64,000 nt of DNA. Source: Flaccisagitta enflata (lineage: Eukaryota > Chaetognatha > Sagittoidea > Aphragmophora). The stretch's first letter is position 1; every line of letters begins with the position of its first letter. Where the stretch lies: assembly GCA_965153355.1 (NCBI GenBank), contig OZ231126.1:109492001-109556000 (forward strand), read 5' to 3'. A program made the position numbers and the translations under genes. The notes under the pieces were generated by a model. That model made no database searches. It saw only the letters and a program-made list of their open reading frames with translations, and was not told the origin of the DNA. Positions 11,237-22,130 of this stretch are shown here, piece by piece.

Positions 11237-11764
11237 TTATTCAGAGTTAAGGGCTGAAAGCAACTCATTGATTTGTCCATTTGGTAAACCAATGGCAACG
11301 TCCAACGTTGGCGCTTCCTTTTGAATCTCTTTCAAAACCAATTTAATGGACTTGAAAGCTATGTTCACGCTATCTTTAAAGCTAGTGGAGAGTTCTTGAG
11401 GAAGAAGGAATTCTACAATGGGCAAAGCACTTTTAAAAAACTTTAACTGCGCCTTGCCTTTGTATGCAGTCTTTGTGAAAAACCGTCGCTGATTTTGAAG
11501 ATATTTATCGATGTAAATGTCTTCTTGTTTCACCGACAAAAATTCCGCTAGTCCACCAACAGATTGTTGGACAATCGTCGCTAATTCCTGGAATTTGTTA
11601 AGGCGCTTAGAGGAGATTATTTTTTTTAACTTGTTTGCTTTTTTCAAAGCTTTCTGATTGCGATGATTGAAGAACGGAACGTACTTAGAAAAAGTAAAAA
11701 TGCTTTTTTCAATAGAGTCAATGCAAATAAGCAATTCACAGAGACTTATGAAAAATGCATCCAT
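11237..11764 (-). CDS. Helical protein of unknown function (exon), immediately upstream of and in frame with the polymerase
   Basis: The exon probably begins at MDAFFISL, directly after an acceptor (TTTGAATTTTCAG). It encodes ~175 residues, Lys/Leu/Phe-rich and predicted mostly helical, without a recognised domain. Its TAA (11239-11237) is two codons before the Met proposed for the polymerase and in the same frame, so 11764-8877 is open except for this one stop. Either the stop is a nonsense mutation in one longer protein, or two genes lie 6 nt apart. A candidate upstream exon ends at 12304 (GCG then GTAGAA), joining in phase 0. Function unknown. Confidence 0.5.
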   Translation of the reverse strand: MDAFFISLCELLICIDSIEKSIFTFSKYVPFFNHRNQKALKKANKLKKIISSKRLNKFQELATIVQQSVGGLAEFLSVKQEDIYIDKYLQNQRRFFTKTAYKGKAQLKFFKSALPIVEFLLPQELSTSFKDSVNIAFKSIKLVLKEIQKEAPTLDVAIGLPNGQINELLSALNSE

Positions 11765-11877
11765 CTGAAAATTCAAATGAAAACAAATATCAGGAAATGA
11801 TTCAAAGGCGAATGCTAAATCCAAATGTAATAAAAAAAAAACCGTAATATCTATCCATTTAACTGAGAAAAAACGTA

Positions 11878-12020
11878 AACAAGGCCAATAAGTAGCAGAT
11901 GGGCAGGGGCAGTACTGCAATGGATGGGGTATTGCATGGATAAGCGGGGGCTTTATTGTGGCTGGGCAGAGGCTATAGTACCTAAAAATCCGTTATGCAA
12001 TGGACAGGCGGGAAAAATAA
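11878..12020 (+). repeat. Degenerate head of the AGTCGCGTGC dispersed element
   Basis: AAGGCCAATAAGTAGCAGATG followed by GGGCAGGGGCAGT resembles the conserved head. The palindromic tail is missing. Confidence 0.4.
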
Positions 12021-12039
12021 TGATAACTATCAAACATAA

Positions 12040-12239
12040 TCAAGGCCGGATACACTGCTACCCTAGTCGCGTGTGGGTGGGCAGGGGCAGTGACCCACTA
12101 GACAGTTGGGCAGGAGCAGTAACCCCTAAACCATCCATTTACACCAAAAAAAAGCTAAGCGTGACAGACGAACCGACGGACCAACCGACCGACAAACAGA
12201 CAGAGTGGGTTGTAGAGTCGCGTGCATGCGACTGAAAAA
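12040..12239 (+). mobile_element. Hairpin-tailed dispersed element, copy 1 (HINE-like)
   Basis: The head is CAAGGCCGGATACACTGC...CTAGTCGCGTGTGGGTGGG. A short core of CCAACCGACCGACA-type repeats follows. The tail is TAGAGTCGCGTGCATGCGACT followed by GAAAAA. The stem is AGTCGCGTGCATGCGACT with one mismatched pair. It lies in a probable intron of the minus-strand helical gene. Confidence 0.6.
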
Positions 12240-12303
12240 TAGAACTATCAAATATCAAATGCAAAACGTAAATTGATTAAGAGGAAAAAAGCGAATTTTC
12301 TAC

Positions 12304-12889
12304 CGCCAAATTGATAACTTCCTCAATAAGGAAGGTATCAATATGATAGCAAGAATACTGTTCTTCGCTGACCCCCTCAGGATCAACTTCTCTCAGAAAA
12401 GTGGAAAGCTGCTCTACATTACTTGCCACTATTCTAAGTAGAGCAGGATTTGTCAAATTTGCGAATGAGGATGAATCAAAATCAGAATTGATATCTATAA
12501 TTGCTACGAAAGGTTCGATTTTTTGAAACGTTTCAAGGGATGTTTTAAAAAATGACATACAGCGGAAAAAAGCTCTAAACTTCTTCAATACCTTTTCTTG
12601 ATGAATTGATGACACATTCAATGTATTAAAAAAGTGATTAATGCAATCGTTACAATCATTTGCAAGGTTCACTCTTTTTAAAGAATAACCTAATGACTGC
12701 ATATCAAAGTTAACAAGCAAAGGGAAGCGTTCATGATGGATGACAAAATCTTCAGAAACACCCACGTTGATTTGCTCTTTCGCTTCTGTAAAAAACTTCT
12801 TTAAAGTGGTGCACTTTGCCATGCATACGATGAAGATAGCTTTGTAGGAATTTGTGGTCAACTTCATCTGCCTTTCAAGTAGATCCATC
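12304..12889 (-). CDS. Helical protein exon of unknown function
   Basis: A ~195-codon open segment starting with MDLLERQMKL just after an acceptor (GCTTTGTAG then G). It is Leu/Phe/Lys-rich with several Cys and is predicted helical; no family is recognised. The frame continues to TAA at 12277-12279, but a donor-like GTAGAAAA at 12303 would join in phase 0 to the exon at 11764. A hairpin-tailed dispersed repeat (12040-12239) would then lie within the intron. It has the same strand as the polymerase and the RING gene. Confidence 0.45.
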
Positions 12890-12994
12890 CTACAAAGCAA
12901 TGAAAAAGGGGAAGGGAAAAGATAGCTATACTGCTCTAGAAAACAAAACACTGTGAAGCAAATGAACAAATGAATAGTGTAAAATGTCTTTGAT

Positions 12995-13205
12995 GAGCAA
13001 CTCAATGTTTTGTCCGTTGATCCATCAATCTGTCCATCCATCCATCCGTCCGCCCCTCCATTTGTCTGTCTGTACATCAGTCCATCTGTCTATCCATCCA
13101 TCAGTTTGTCAACTCGCTGATCCATCTGTCCATCCATCCATCCCTCCATCAGTTTGTCAACCTGTTGGTCTATCCATTGGTCTGTTGGTCTGTCTATCAA
13201 TCCAT
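12995..13205 (+). repeat. CCATCCAT/CTGTCCATC degenerate simple repeat
   Basis: A TCCATCCATC and GTCTGTCTG-type tetranucleotide-derived low-complexity tract. Its open frames on both strands are not genes. Confidence 0.8.
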
Positions 13206-13389
13206 AATGATAGAGTTAGAAAATGTAAAATCATAAACATCCCATTCTATCCATTTACGACTTATTTTTTGAGTGCTGTTCCATTCATACATCATGAAAT
13301 GAATTACCCTTTACCTGTGGTTTTCAAATTGCAGTATTCTTTATTGCTCTTTTTTTCTTCACTTTCTTCTATTCAACTTTTTTTTTCTT

Positions 13390-14920
13390 TTTTTTTAGTC
13401 GCGTGCACGCGACTCTACAACCAGCTCCGTCGGTCGGTCCGTCCGTCGGTCCGTCGGTCGGTCGGTAACACTTTGCTTTTTTTCGTCTTTTTGGGTCGTC
13501 TGGAGTTATTTTGAGTCATTTTTTTGTTGTTATTGAGAATTATTGGTTGCTTTTAGTCATTTTTGGTCATTTCAGGTCATTTTGGTCATTTTGTTCGTTT
13601 TGGTCATCTTGGTAGTTTTTGATTATTTTCGATCATTTTCGGTCATTTTTGGTCATTTTTGATCATTTTTGATTATTTATGATTATTTTTGGTCATTTTT
13701 GGTCATTTTTGGTCATTTTTGGTCATTTTTGGTCATTTTTGGTCATTTTTGGTCATTTTTGGTCATTTTTGGTCATTTTTGGTCATTTAGGTCATTTTTG
13801 GTCATTTTTGGTCATTTTTGGTCATCTGTGGTCATCTTTGGTCATTTTGGTCATTTTGGTCATTTTGGTCATATTGGTCATTTTGGTCATATTGGTCATT
13901 TTTGGTCATTTTTGTCATTTTGGTCATTTTTGGTCATTTTGGGCATTTTTGGTCATTTTTGGTCATATTTGGTCATTTTTGGTTAAAGTCTGCTGGTTAA
14001 AGTCTGCTGGTCAAAGTCTGCTGGTTAACATCTGCTGGTTAAAGTCTGCTGGGTAAAGTCTGATGGTTAAAGTCTGCTGGTTTAAATCTGCTGGTTTAAA
14101 TCTGCTGGTTTAAGTCTGCTGGTTTAAATCTAATGGGTTAAGTCTGCTGGTTAAAGTCTGCTGGTTTAAATCTGCTGGTTAAAGTCTGCTGGTTTAAATC
14201 TGCTGGTTTAAGTCTGCTGGTTTAAGTCTGCTGGTTTAAATTTAATGGTTTAAGTCTGCTGGTTTAAGTCTGCTGGTTTAAGTCTGCTGGTTAAAATGGT
14301 ATTAAAGATAAGTATGGTGTAAGTCTGGTTAAAGTTTGGTTTAAGTCTGGTTTTAGTCTGGTTTAAGACTGGTTCATGTCTGATTTATGTCTGGTTTAGG
14401 TCTGGGTTAGGTCTGGTTTGGGTCTGGTGTATGTCTGGTTTTTGTCTGGTTTATGTTTGATTTAGGTCTGATTTAGGTCTGGTTTTGGTCTGGTTTTGGT
14501 CTGGTTTTGGTTTGGTTTAATTCTGGTTTGAGTCTGGTTTGAGTCTGGTTTGAGTCTGGTTTGAGTCTGGTTTGATTCTGGTTTGAGCCTGGTTTAAGCC
14601 TGGTTTTAGCCTGGTTTTGGTCTGGTTTGAGTCTGGTTTGAGTCTGGTTTTAGTCTGGTTTGAGTCTGGATTGAGTCTGGATTGAGTCTGGATTGAGTCT
14701 GGTTTGAGTCTGGTTTGAGTCTGGTTTGAGTCTGGTTTGAGTCTGGTTTGAGTCTGGTTTGAGTCTGGTTTGAGTCTGGTTTGAGTCTGGTTTGAGTCTG
14801 GTTTGGGTCTGTTTTGGGTTGCGTTTAAGTCTGATTTTCGATAAAAAGGTACAATAAGGAGTCAGGTCAGTTCAGTTATTTTTGTCCTGCACGCGACTTA
14901 TAGGTGTTGGCCTTGTTTCT
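13390..14920 (-). mobile_element. Large hairpin-tailed element with kilobase minisatellite core
   Basis: On the minus strand it begins near 14920 with AACAAGGCCAACACCTATA then AGTCGCGTGC, and ends at 13414-13397 with the perfect 18-bp palindrome AGTCGCGTGCACGCGACT plus A's. Between these ends the + strand shows (GGTCATTTTT)n at about 13560-13980, (AAAGTCTGCTGGTT)n at about 13982-14300 and (GTCTGGTTTGA)n at about 14300-14830. The ends match the ~200-bp copies elsewhere, so this appears to be one element with an expanded core. Confidence 0.55.
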
Positions 14921-15181
14921 TTTCACTTGACACACTTCTCTAAAGTTTCTTTTTTCATCAAAATTCTTATTGATTCTAAGTACTCTATTCTGCTCCTTTA
15001 TTACAGCTGAAAAATGAATTGTAGAAAAGTAGAATCAATGCAGAATAACATTAATGTCACAAACGGTAGAGCAGAGGTTTTCAATCTCCAAAAACTCATC
15101 TTCTCCAATCTCCAAAATCTCATCTTGTCTGCTTTGATAAATTTTTTATATTTAAAAAAAAAGTCGCACAATATACGACTA

Positions 15182-15423
15182 GAACAAGGCCGATTACACG
15201 GCAAAATGGTCGCAGACGGTTGGGCAGAATCAGTGATGCAAAAAAAAAAACAAGGCCGGATACACGACAATCCAGTCGCGGACGGTTGGGCAGGAGCAGT
15301 AACACAGAAAATGCTCAGAAATCAAAAATATGACGGACGGACGGACGGACGGACGGACGGACGGACGGACGGACCTACCGACCAACACAGCAAGGTGTAG
15401 AGTCGCGTGTCCGCGACTAAAAA
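15182..15423 (+). mobile_element. Hairpin-tailed dispersed element with doubled head
   Basis: Two heads lie in tandem (AACAAGGCCGATTACACGGC and CAAGGCCGGATACACGAC, 65-70 bp apart). A GACG tetranucleotide core runs about 15331-15374. The tail is GTAGAGTCGCGTGTCCGCGACT followed by AAAAAG. The doubled head suggests unequal exchange or a nested insertion. Confidence 0.6.
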
Positions 15424-15903
15424 GAAAAAAATGTCAATAACAAGAACTAATGAAGTAAACAGGCTAACTGGGCACCCAATGCAAATAGACGTTTGCCTCA
15501 GGACACAACTGGACATGTTTCTAGTGACAATCGCAAACACAATCCTATCCATTAATCGCAAACATAATCCTCTCCATTAATCGCAAACATAAATCATAGA
15601 ATGAACATAGACTCATGAATTTCAACTACCCCACAAGGGATTAGGCAGAGTGAATGAGCAAGCCTGTGAATGGAGCAAGCACTAGGGAATGAGTAAGCAG
15701 AGTAAACGGTGCCAACAAAATGATCATAGCAAAGAATGCTGTGAAACAAAAGAATAGAGTGAGCAGAGTAAGCAGTGCAAGTGAACCAATGAACATAGCA
15801 AGCAACTCAATGGCCCTTTCAAAAGCATAATTGTCATGACTAGAAACAGGTCCTTTCTAGGACTGGAAACCCCCACACAGTTATTGTCATAGAAAAAAAA
15901 ACC

Positions 15904-15975
15904 AAAAACAAAGCCATATACACGGCTACCCTAGTCGCGCGCAGGTGGTAAGGGCAGTGATAAAATTGATAAATC
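15904..15975 (+). repeat. Head fragment of the hairpin-tailed element
   Basis: AACAAAGCCATATACACGGC, then CTACCCTAGTCGCGCGCAGG, with no matching tail nearby. Confidence 0.5.
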
Positions 15976-16357
15976 AAGCAGTTGGAGCAGTAACCCCAAA
16001 AAAGCTAATAGATAGCTCTTAAAAAAGCTCCTAAACAGTTTTTAGCAGTAGAGTAGGTAGCTAAGTTCAATTTTGATTTCGCAAATCTTTTTGACTGCCT
16101 TTAAGTTGATATTGAGAAATTTTCCGTCCTTTTTCAAGGACAGAAAATAAGATGTTTTCCCATGGAATGTGAGGGGAAGTCTTGACGCAGTCAAGGACCC
16201 CCAAGAACGAGAAAATTGAATGCCCGACTCGAGAAAATTGGCGATTGAGGAGGTAGTTTGTATGAAAGCCAACGCCTCAGATGCATTAAGAACAAGGAAA
16301 CGATTTCCCGTGTTGTTGTATCTCACTTTGTTGAGTCTCAATGCTCCGTTGATAATA

Positions 16358-17062
16358 CAGTGGGAACCTGATATAACGGTCTTGAAGGGACTGGGTGATT
16401 TTGGTTGTTAAATCCGAATGTTGTTAAATCGAATTACAAATTTTTGTCATTATCTTTTATTAAAAAAATTGCAACAAAGTTGAATATGAAACATAAGTGC
16501 TCAAAGAATTGAAATGGTTGAGCTTTTGAGCATCTGATAAACTGAGTGACAGATCGACAGATATAGCCTCTGATAAGCCTATTTGACATATAAAAAAAGA
16601 TATTTTCATTTATGAAATGCTAATACTATTTAGCTAGTTAATAAATACCACAATAACTAAAGAAAAATTGGATCTTTATTTAAATATCTCTATACATATG
16701 TTTGTCTTGTTGTACTTTATATTTATTTTGTCTTTCTTTTTCCATACTTTTGTATGCCTTTTGGTCCTTATTTTGATTCTTCTGTATCTATGTTATTCAG
16801 CTTTAGCTAAAAATGAATAGATGAAAAAAGAAAACTACCATGAATTTGATCAAATCTTGCATCAATGCCTTTAAATTAGGGATATTTTTTCAAAGGGACC
16901 AAAAAATAGTGCTTTTAAATCAGGTTTGGCTGTTAAACCAAGTGTTGTTAAATCAGGAAAGATTAACATTGTAAAAGCCTATAAAAATTTAGGACCAAGG
17001 TAACCTGGCTGCTAAATCCGAGTTGCTGGTAAATCAGGTGCCAATAAGGCAGTAGTCCACTG
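16358..17062. mobile_element. Non-autonomous TA-flanked DNA transposon (pogo/Tc1-mariner-like)
   Basis: The ends are CAGTGGGAACCTGATATAAC and, reversed, CAGTGGACTACTGCCTTATT, flanked by TA at 16356-16357 and 17063-17064. The 705-bp interior is AT-rich with GTTGTTAAATC-like subterminal repeats and has no transposase. It sits inside a coding exon of the minus-strand RING gene. Confidence 0.78.
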
Positions 17063-17597
17063 TACTCGCTTTGAGGTAACGCGAAATCCTATGAGAAAGA
17101 AAATGAAAAGAGAATTTTCATTGCTTTTCAAAAAAGCATAAATACTCTTTTATTTCCCTTCACAGAAATTAACTTACTGATATTCCGTGTTCCGTGGTCG
17201 ATCAGCTTGGAGAGATGAAGCAAGATTGAAAGTAGATGCGACTGCGTCGAAAGACGTTGACGGGAGAACAGCGTTGGTTAACGCTTGTGGCAGAAGTGGC
17301 AGCTGTGAAGCAGCGTCAGAGATGGAGTGAGAATCAGGAGAAGAGGCAACAACGTTGCTTCCACTGGCGTCCGCCACGACGGTGGAAGACTGCATAACTG
17401 CATGACGAGAATTGATGGCAGAACCACGAGCACTGAAAACAAAAAAGAATAATGAAACATTTAGAACATATTTCTAAAGCATAGCAACGCAATGCAAAAT
17501 AAGTGAACAGAGTAAGCAGTGCAAGTGAAAAAAAAATGTAGCAATTGTCATGAGTAAAAACAAACCCTTAGAATAACAATTGCTTTAAAAAATGTAT

Positions 17598-17790
17598 AAA
17601 AAACAAGTGACACAGGAACACAATATCATTGCAAAGGGGTGGGTAGAAGCATCCAACCCTCATCCACACCTCATACCCCAAAATAAGACACATACCCAAA
17701 AACGCATCTCAAACGCTCATTTTTCCTCTTTTCAACTCATGGATTACAAAATCAACGGACAGACAGACAAAAGGAAGGACTAACAAAATT
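17598..17790 (+). repeat. Divergent hairpin-tailed element, CAATATC-head subfamily
   Basis: ACACAATATCATTGC...GGGTGGGTAGAAGCATCCAACC matches the heads at 53900, 55520 and 56700. The tail is degraded. It lies within a RING-gene intron. Confidence 0.4.
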
Positions 17791-17847
17791 ATCTACCAAC
17801 AAATGAAACAGCCAATAAGTATAAAAACAAAACATGGTAACAACGAC

Positions 17848-17851
17848 AACG

Positions 17852-17937
<86 letters not shown>
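17848..17937 (+). repeat. (CAA)n microsatellite
   Basis: About 30 CAA units within the intron between RING exons 1 and 2; the poly-Thr and poly-Val frames are artefacts. Confidence 0.95.
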
Positions 17938-18574
17938 TGAAAACACTAACCGTTTTCTGGAAAGACGAAGCTGCGCTTCCACAACGATTTTCCTTTGTTT
18001 CAACTTGTTGAGTTCATTTTTGTATTTTGCAACCTTTTGTTGAGCAGGTTGGTCAATTTTGGTCTTGATGGCTAACACTCTTAGAATAGTTTCATTCTCA
18101 ACGGTGGAAAGATTTTCGGGATCCACTCGAAAAAAGTGTCCAACAATAGACACAGCGATTGTGAAGGTTGCCATTTCGGCCATTGGAGCCGCAAGCACGA
18201 GCATTTTCCTGGTAACAGCTCTTACAAATGGGATGTTTGTTTGGACATAACAGCGGATGTCGAGATCTACCAATTGAATATTCATTTTGGCAGATCCCAC
18301 AGTTTAAGAATCCATCCTCATCCCAAATTGCTTGCATGGCTTGAGGGCTTTGATTCATTGTTGCGATGCAATGGAAATACTTAATTTTTATTAAATGTCC
18401 ACAAATTTTTAAAATGATGAGCGGAAAAGATGAAAATGGAAGTGTAGAGGTTGTTTTATTTCTCTCACCAGTGCTTTCTTTCCTATTAAGGGTACAACGG
18501 AAAAGTTGATGAAATAATTGCGTATCAATGTTTTAAACTATCTTACACAATCTTATGTAGCACCCTTCAATGTT

Positions 18575-18945
18575 CAAGCGGATTGGCAAACAAACAGACA
18601 GATGGACGGACCAACCAACTGACAGACCAATGGACAAGTGGATCAACGGACGGATGGACGGACGGACAAACGGACAAATGGATGGACGGACAAACGGTTG
18701 GATGGGCAGACCGACCAACCAACCAACCAACCAATGAACAAGCGGATCAACGGACGGACGGACGGACGGACCAACCAACCAACAGTCGGATGGGCAGACC
18801 AACCAACCAACCAACCAACCAACCAACCAACAAACAGATGAGTGGACCGACTAATTGACTGACTAATGGATGGACGGATGGACGGACGTACCGACGGACC
18901 TACAAACAAAGCAGAATTAAAAGTCGCATAGCATATGACTAAAAA
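18575..18945 (+). repeat. CCAACCAA/GGACGGAC minisatellite with degenerate hairpin tail
   Basis: The repeat core has the CCAACCAACCGACGGACGG composition seen inside short hairpin-tailed elements. It ends at AAGTCGCATAGCATATGACT followed by A's, a decayed version of the palindromic tail. Confidence 0.55.
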
Positions 18946-19340
18946 ACTAAGAATCACAAACGTAGTAACAAATCAATGAGAATTCACAAAGCCCAATTCA
19001 ATATTTTTTCAAAACTTTGATATAATCCATCCAATACAAAAGCCGGTTCATAGCCATAGTTGAAAATATTTTTTCGAAAAATGAGTAATCCATAGTAGAA
19101 TCAAAAACAAAAAAAAGTCGAGTAAATATCCACAGAGAAAAAAGGAATCAGCGACGAAAAACAAAAACGGGGAATGATTCACTGAACTTACCTTTTTCCC
19201 CAGTTTCCGCACATATCCACTTCCTCTTCCTCTACATCTGTCACCTTACTCATCCTTGCTCATCCTTACCCCATGAACATTCGGGTCATCATCACAATTC
19301 CTCATCCCATCGTCAGCTCTTCCTTGTCATCCCATAGAAA
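18946..19340. other. Unannotated intergenic sequence
   Basis: No gene, repeat family or regulatory site recognised. Confidence 0.4.
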
Positions 19341-19363
19341 ACCTTGTGGGAAGCAGGGAAAAA

Positions 19364-19984
<621 letters not shown>

Positions 19985-20461
19985 TATTTTATTGCAATCT
20001 TCCGTAAAAGCTCTTCATCATTCTGTAGCTATGGGAAAAAAATCGAGAGTGCAAGACTAAATATCTCCCTAACTTCCGTCCTCTCTATTCATTGTAACTC
20101 TTTTCCTGTTTCACAATTCTCTGTGACTGTCTACATATCTCTTTTTCTTTTTCACACACACATCTCTAACCATTTTTTTTCTTTCTTATCACTAACTTCC
20201 GTTCTCTGCTTTACTCTACCAAAACGCAGTGGGAATATCCAGGCAATGGAATGTACCATTGCATTGCCTGGGCATTCCTTCACTGCTAACAATCAGCCAA
20301 CAATAAGCCAACAATAAGCCAACAATAAGCCAACCATTAACCAACATTACGCAATTAGGTCACACAGGTCACAGGAATAAGGTCACAGTAAATAGGTCAT
20401 AGGTAATTAGTGAAATCATTAAGGGCAATTAGCAGAGTCATTAAGTCACTATACCCAAACT

Positions 20462-20892
20462 CCTCACCAAAATAGGTAAGGGCTAATGTCTGCTACCTTT
20501 GTTACCAAAATTTAACAAATCACCCGAGGGTAACATTGTTAAGAAACCATACCCTTAAAGGATAGAATCGAGGTCAAGCTTACTGCAACCGCCGGACATT
20601 CCAATCCAAGGTACTGAGTAGTATGATAGGTGGGACACCATCCCTCACTATACCCAAACTAAAATAAATGGAAGAGGGCCTTGTGAGCCCTCGTTGACTA
20701 GTTACTACGCGCATCACTCCTAGTTTTCCATAAAACAGAATTTGAAAAATATTCCCTCTCACTCTAACCCAAAAGAAAACTCCTCACCAAAATAGGTAAG
20801 GGCTAATGTCTGCTACCTTTGTTACCAAAATTTAACAAATCACCCGAGGGTAACATTGTTAAGAAACCACACCCTTAGAGGATAGAATCGAG
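20462..20892 (+). repeat. Dispersed repeat with internal ~115-bp direct duplication
   Basis: The block with ACCAAAATAGGTAAGGGCTA and AATCACCCGAGGGTAACATT occurs at about 20468-20575 and again at 20788-20890. The intervening TCCCTCACTATACCCAAACT...CTAGTTTTCC segment recurs at 62320-62540. Both loci lie just after long CT tracts. Confidence 0.75.
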
Positions 20893-21327
20893 CGTTCTCC
20901 GCTCCCCACTGCCGATGTTGATGGTGAAATTTAAACCGTTACTACCCCTTCCCCCTTTTTAAGTCTTCTGTGATTGGCACCTGTGCCTTACATCTTGATA
21001 TTTAGTTGTTGGATAAAAGAAAAACTGTTAATGTTGTTTGGCTTTTGCAATTTCAACCGTTACTGATTTTGTTTGCCATGCTCTTCTCTCTTTTTACAGA
21101 AAAAAAAAGGTGGAGAGAGAGAAAAGAGACAGAATTAAACAATTCGAAAACACGTTATGATTTGGACGCCTTTTGTAAACAATCAGTTGTTACTCGGACA
21201 CGCTGATGATAAGATCTCGCCGGTAATGTTAGGGAATTCAATCCCGTCACTTGTTTTTTTCTCGTAAGGGCAAATGTTCAATTTAAGCTTACTCGTGCTA
21301 AAAAATATGAAACCAAACCTACATCTG
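20893..21327. other. Unannotated sequence
   Basis: No supported gene or repeat. Confidence 0.35.
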
Positions 21328-21412
21328 GCCCTAACCCTACTCCTAATCCCCACCCTTACCCTAACCCTAAAACTCACCCCATCCCTAACCCTTACCCCAC
21401 CCCTAACCCTAA
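21328..21412 (+). repeat. Degenerate telomere-like CCCTAA repeat (interstitial)
   Basis: Interrupted CCCTAACCCTAA, CCCTTACCCTAA and CCCCACCCCTAA units over ~85 bp. This fits an interstitial or decayed TTAGGG-type tract, or simply a simple repeat. Confidence 0.55.
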
Positions 21413-21974
21413 ACATTACCCGCTTAAAAAGTATTTTAAACAAAACACACGGATTGACATTGCTAACAGGACCATCTCGCCTTCTTGAATTAAAATGCCA
21501 ATTTTGTGACTTTTTATGATGATCCAGAGCGACAAGAAAAGTGGAAAAACCCGTGAATGAAAACAATACAAGCATTAATAAAAGCACCGGAAATCAAGTA
21601 AACAGTAAAGAATATTGAAAGACTCGATTAAGGACATCTTGTCTGGGACAAGGACATTCGTTATGGACAATTTCAAGGCGATTCAAGAGACAACTTTAGC
21701 TCAGGTGGGTGAGACCCCATGGTCATAGTGACTGATTGCTTGGCCTGGGAATTGTGTTGAGACCGGACTGACTAGCAAGGAGGACGACGATGGTGACCTT
21801 GTCGCGACTGAGGACTGACCGGCGCTCTCTCTCTTCTCTCTACCTCACCCAGTGACTGACTCGGGGATCGGCGGTTGTTGTTGTCGTTACTGTTGTCGTC
21901 AGGGTTGATGTTGTAGCGTGTGGTCATTCTCTGTTATTCGTCACTATCATCGCCGCCTTTATACACCGTAGCCC

Positions 21975-22130
21975 TGGTTGCTGCCCTGCTACAATAAGTT
22001 GAACCCGTACAGACTGAAAGCCCGTATCCTCCATCTTGTTTTTCTGCTCTTTTACACGACCTGTAGACTTGTATGCCTTGCCCCGTTTTGGGTTTGTTTG
22101 TCTGTTTGTCAGGTTTCTATACTGGCGCAC
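21975..22130 (+). repeat. Module duplicated at 25.26-25.83 kb
   Basis: GTTGCTGCCCTGCTACAATAA, the CCGTACAGACTGAAAGCCCG block and the CCTTGCCCCGTTTTGGGTTT block are contiguous here. They reappear separately at about 25470, 25270-25350 and 25773-25830. AATAA in the first block could be a polyadenylation signal. It may be a shuffled LTR or retroelement end. Confidence 0.5.

Larger units (their letters stand above)
16042..18358 (-). pseudogene. RING-finger/coiled-coil gene, three exons, frameshifted and interrupted by a MITE
   Basis: Exon 1 (18358-17951) opens with MNQSPQAMQAIW and a RING-like finger: CGIC, PLLC, then HPICKSC, then CVYC. A coiled-coil-like Lys/Glu/Leu segment follows (IKTKIDQPAQQKVAKYKNEL). 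The two parts are in different frames, and the shift maps to a T6 run (18130-18135 on +). Exon 2 (17432-17178) encodes a Ser/Ala-rich linker. Exon 3 starts at 17088; after 26 nt it is interrupted by the element at 16358-17062, then continues in the same frame to a stop at 16042 if the element and one TA are removed. Donors and acceptors (GTTAGT/TTTTCAG, GTAAGT/CTCATAG) agree in phase. RING plus coiled coil suggests an E3 ubiquitin ligase-like protein; membership of a virus-like element is speculation. Confidence 0.6.

Noticed and set aside
7916-11239. Alternative nuclear code with TAA as sense, explaining the polymerase stops
   Set aside because: An independent frameshift in the same gene and others in the RING and USP ORFs make decay the simpler explanation.
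21328-21412. True telomere
   Set aside because: Short, irregular and flanked by unique sequence on both sides.
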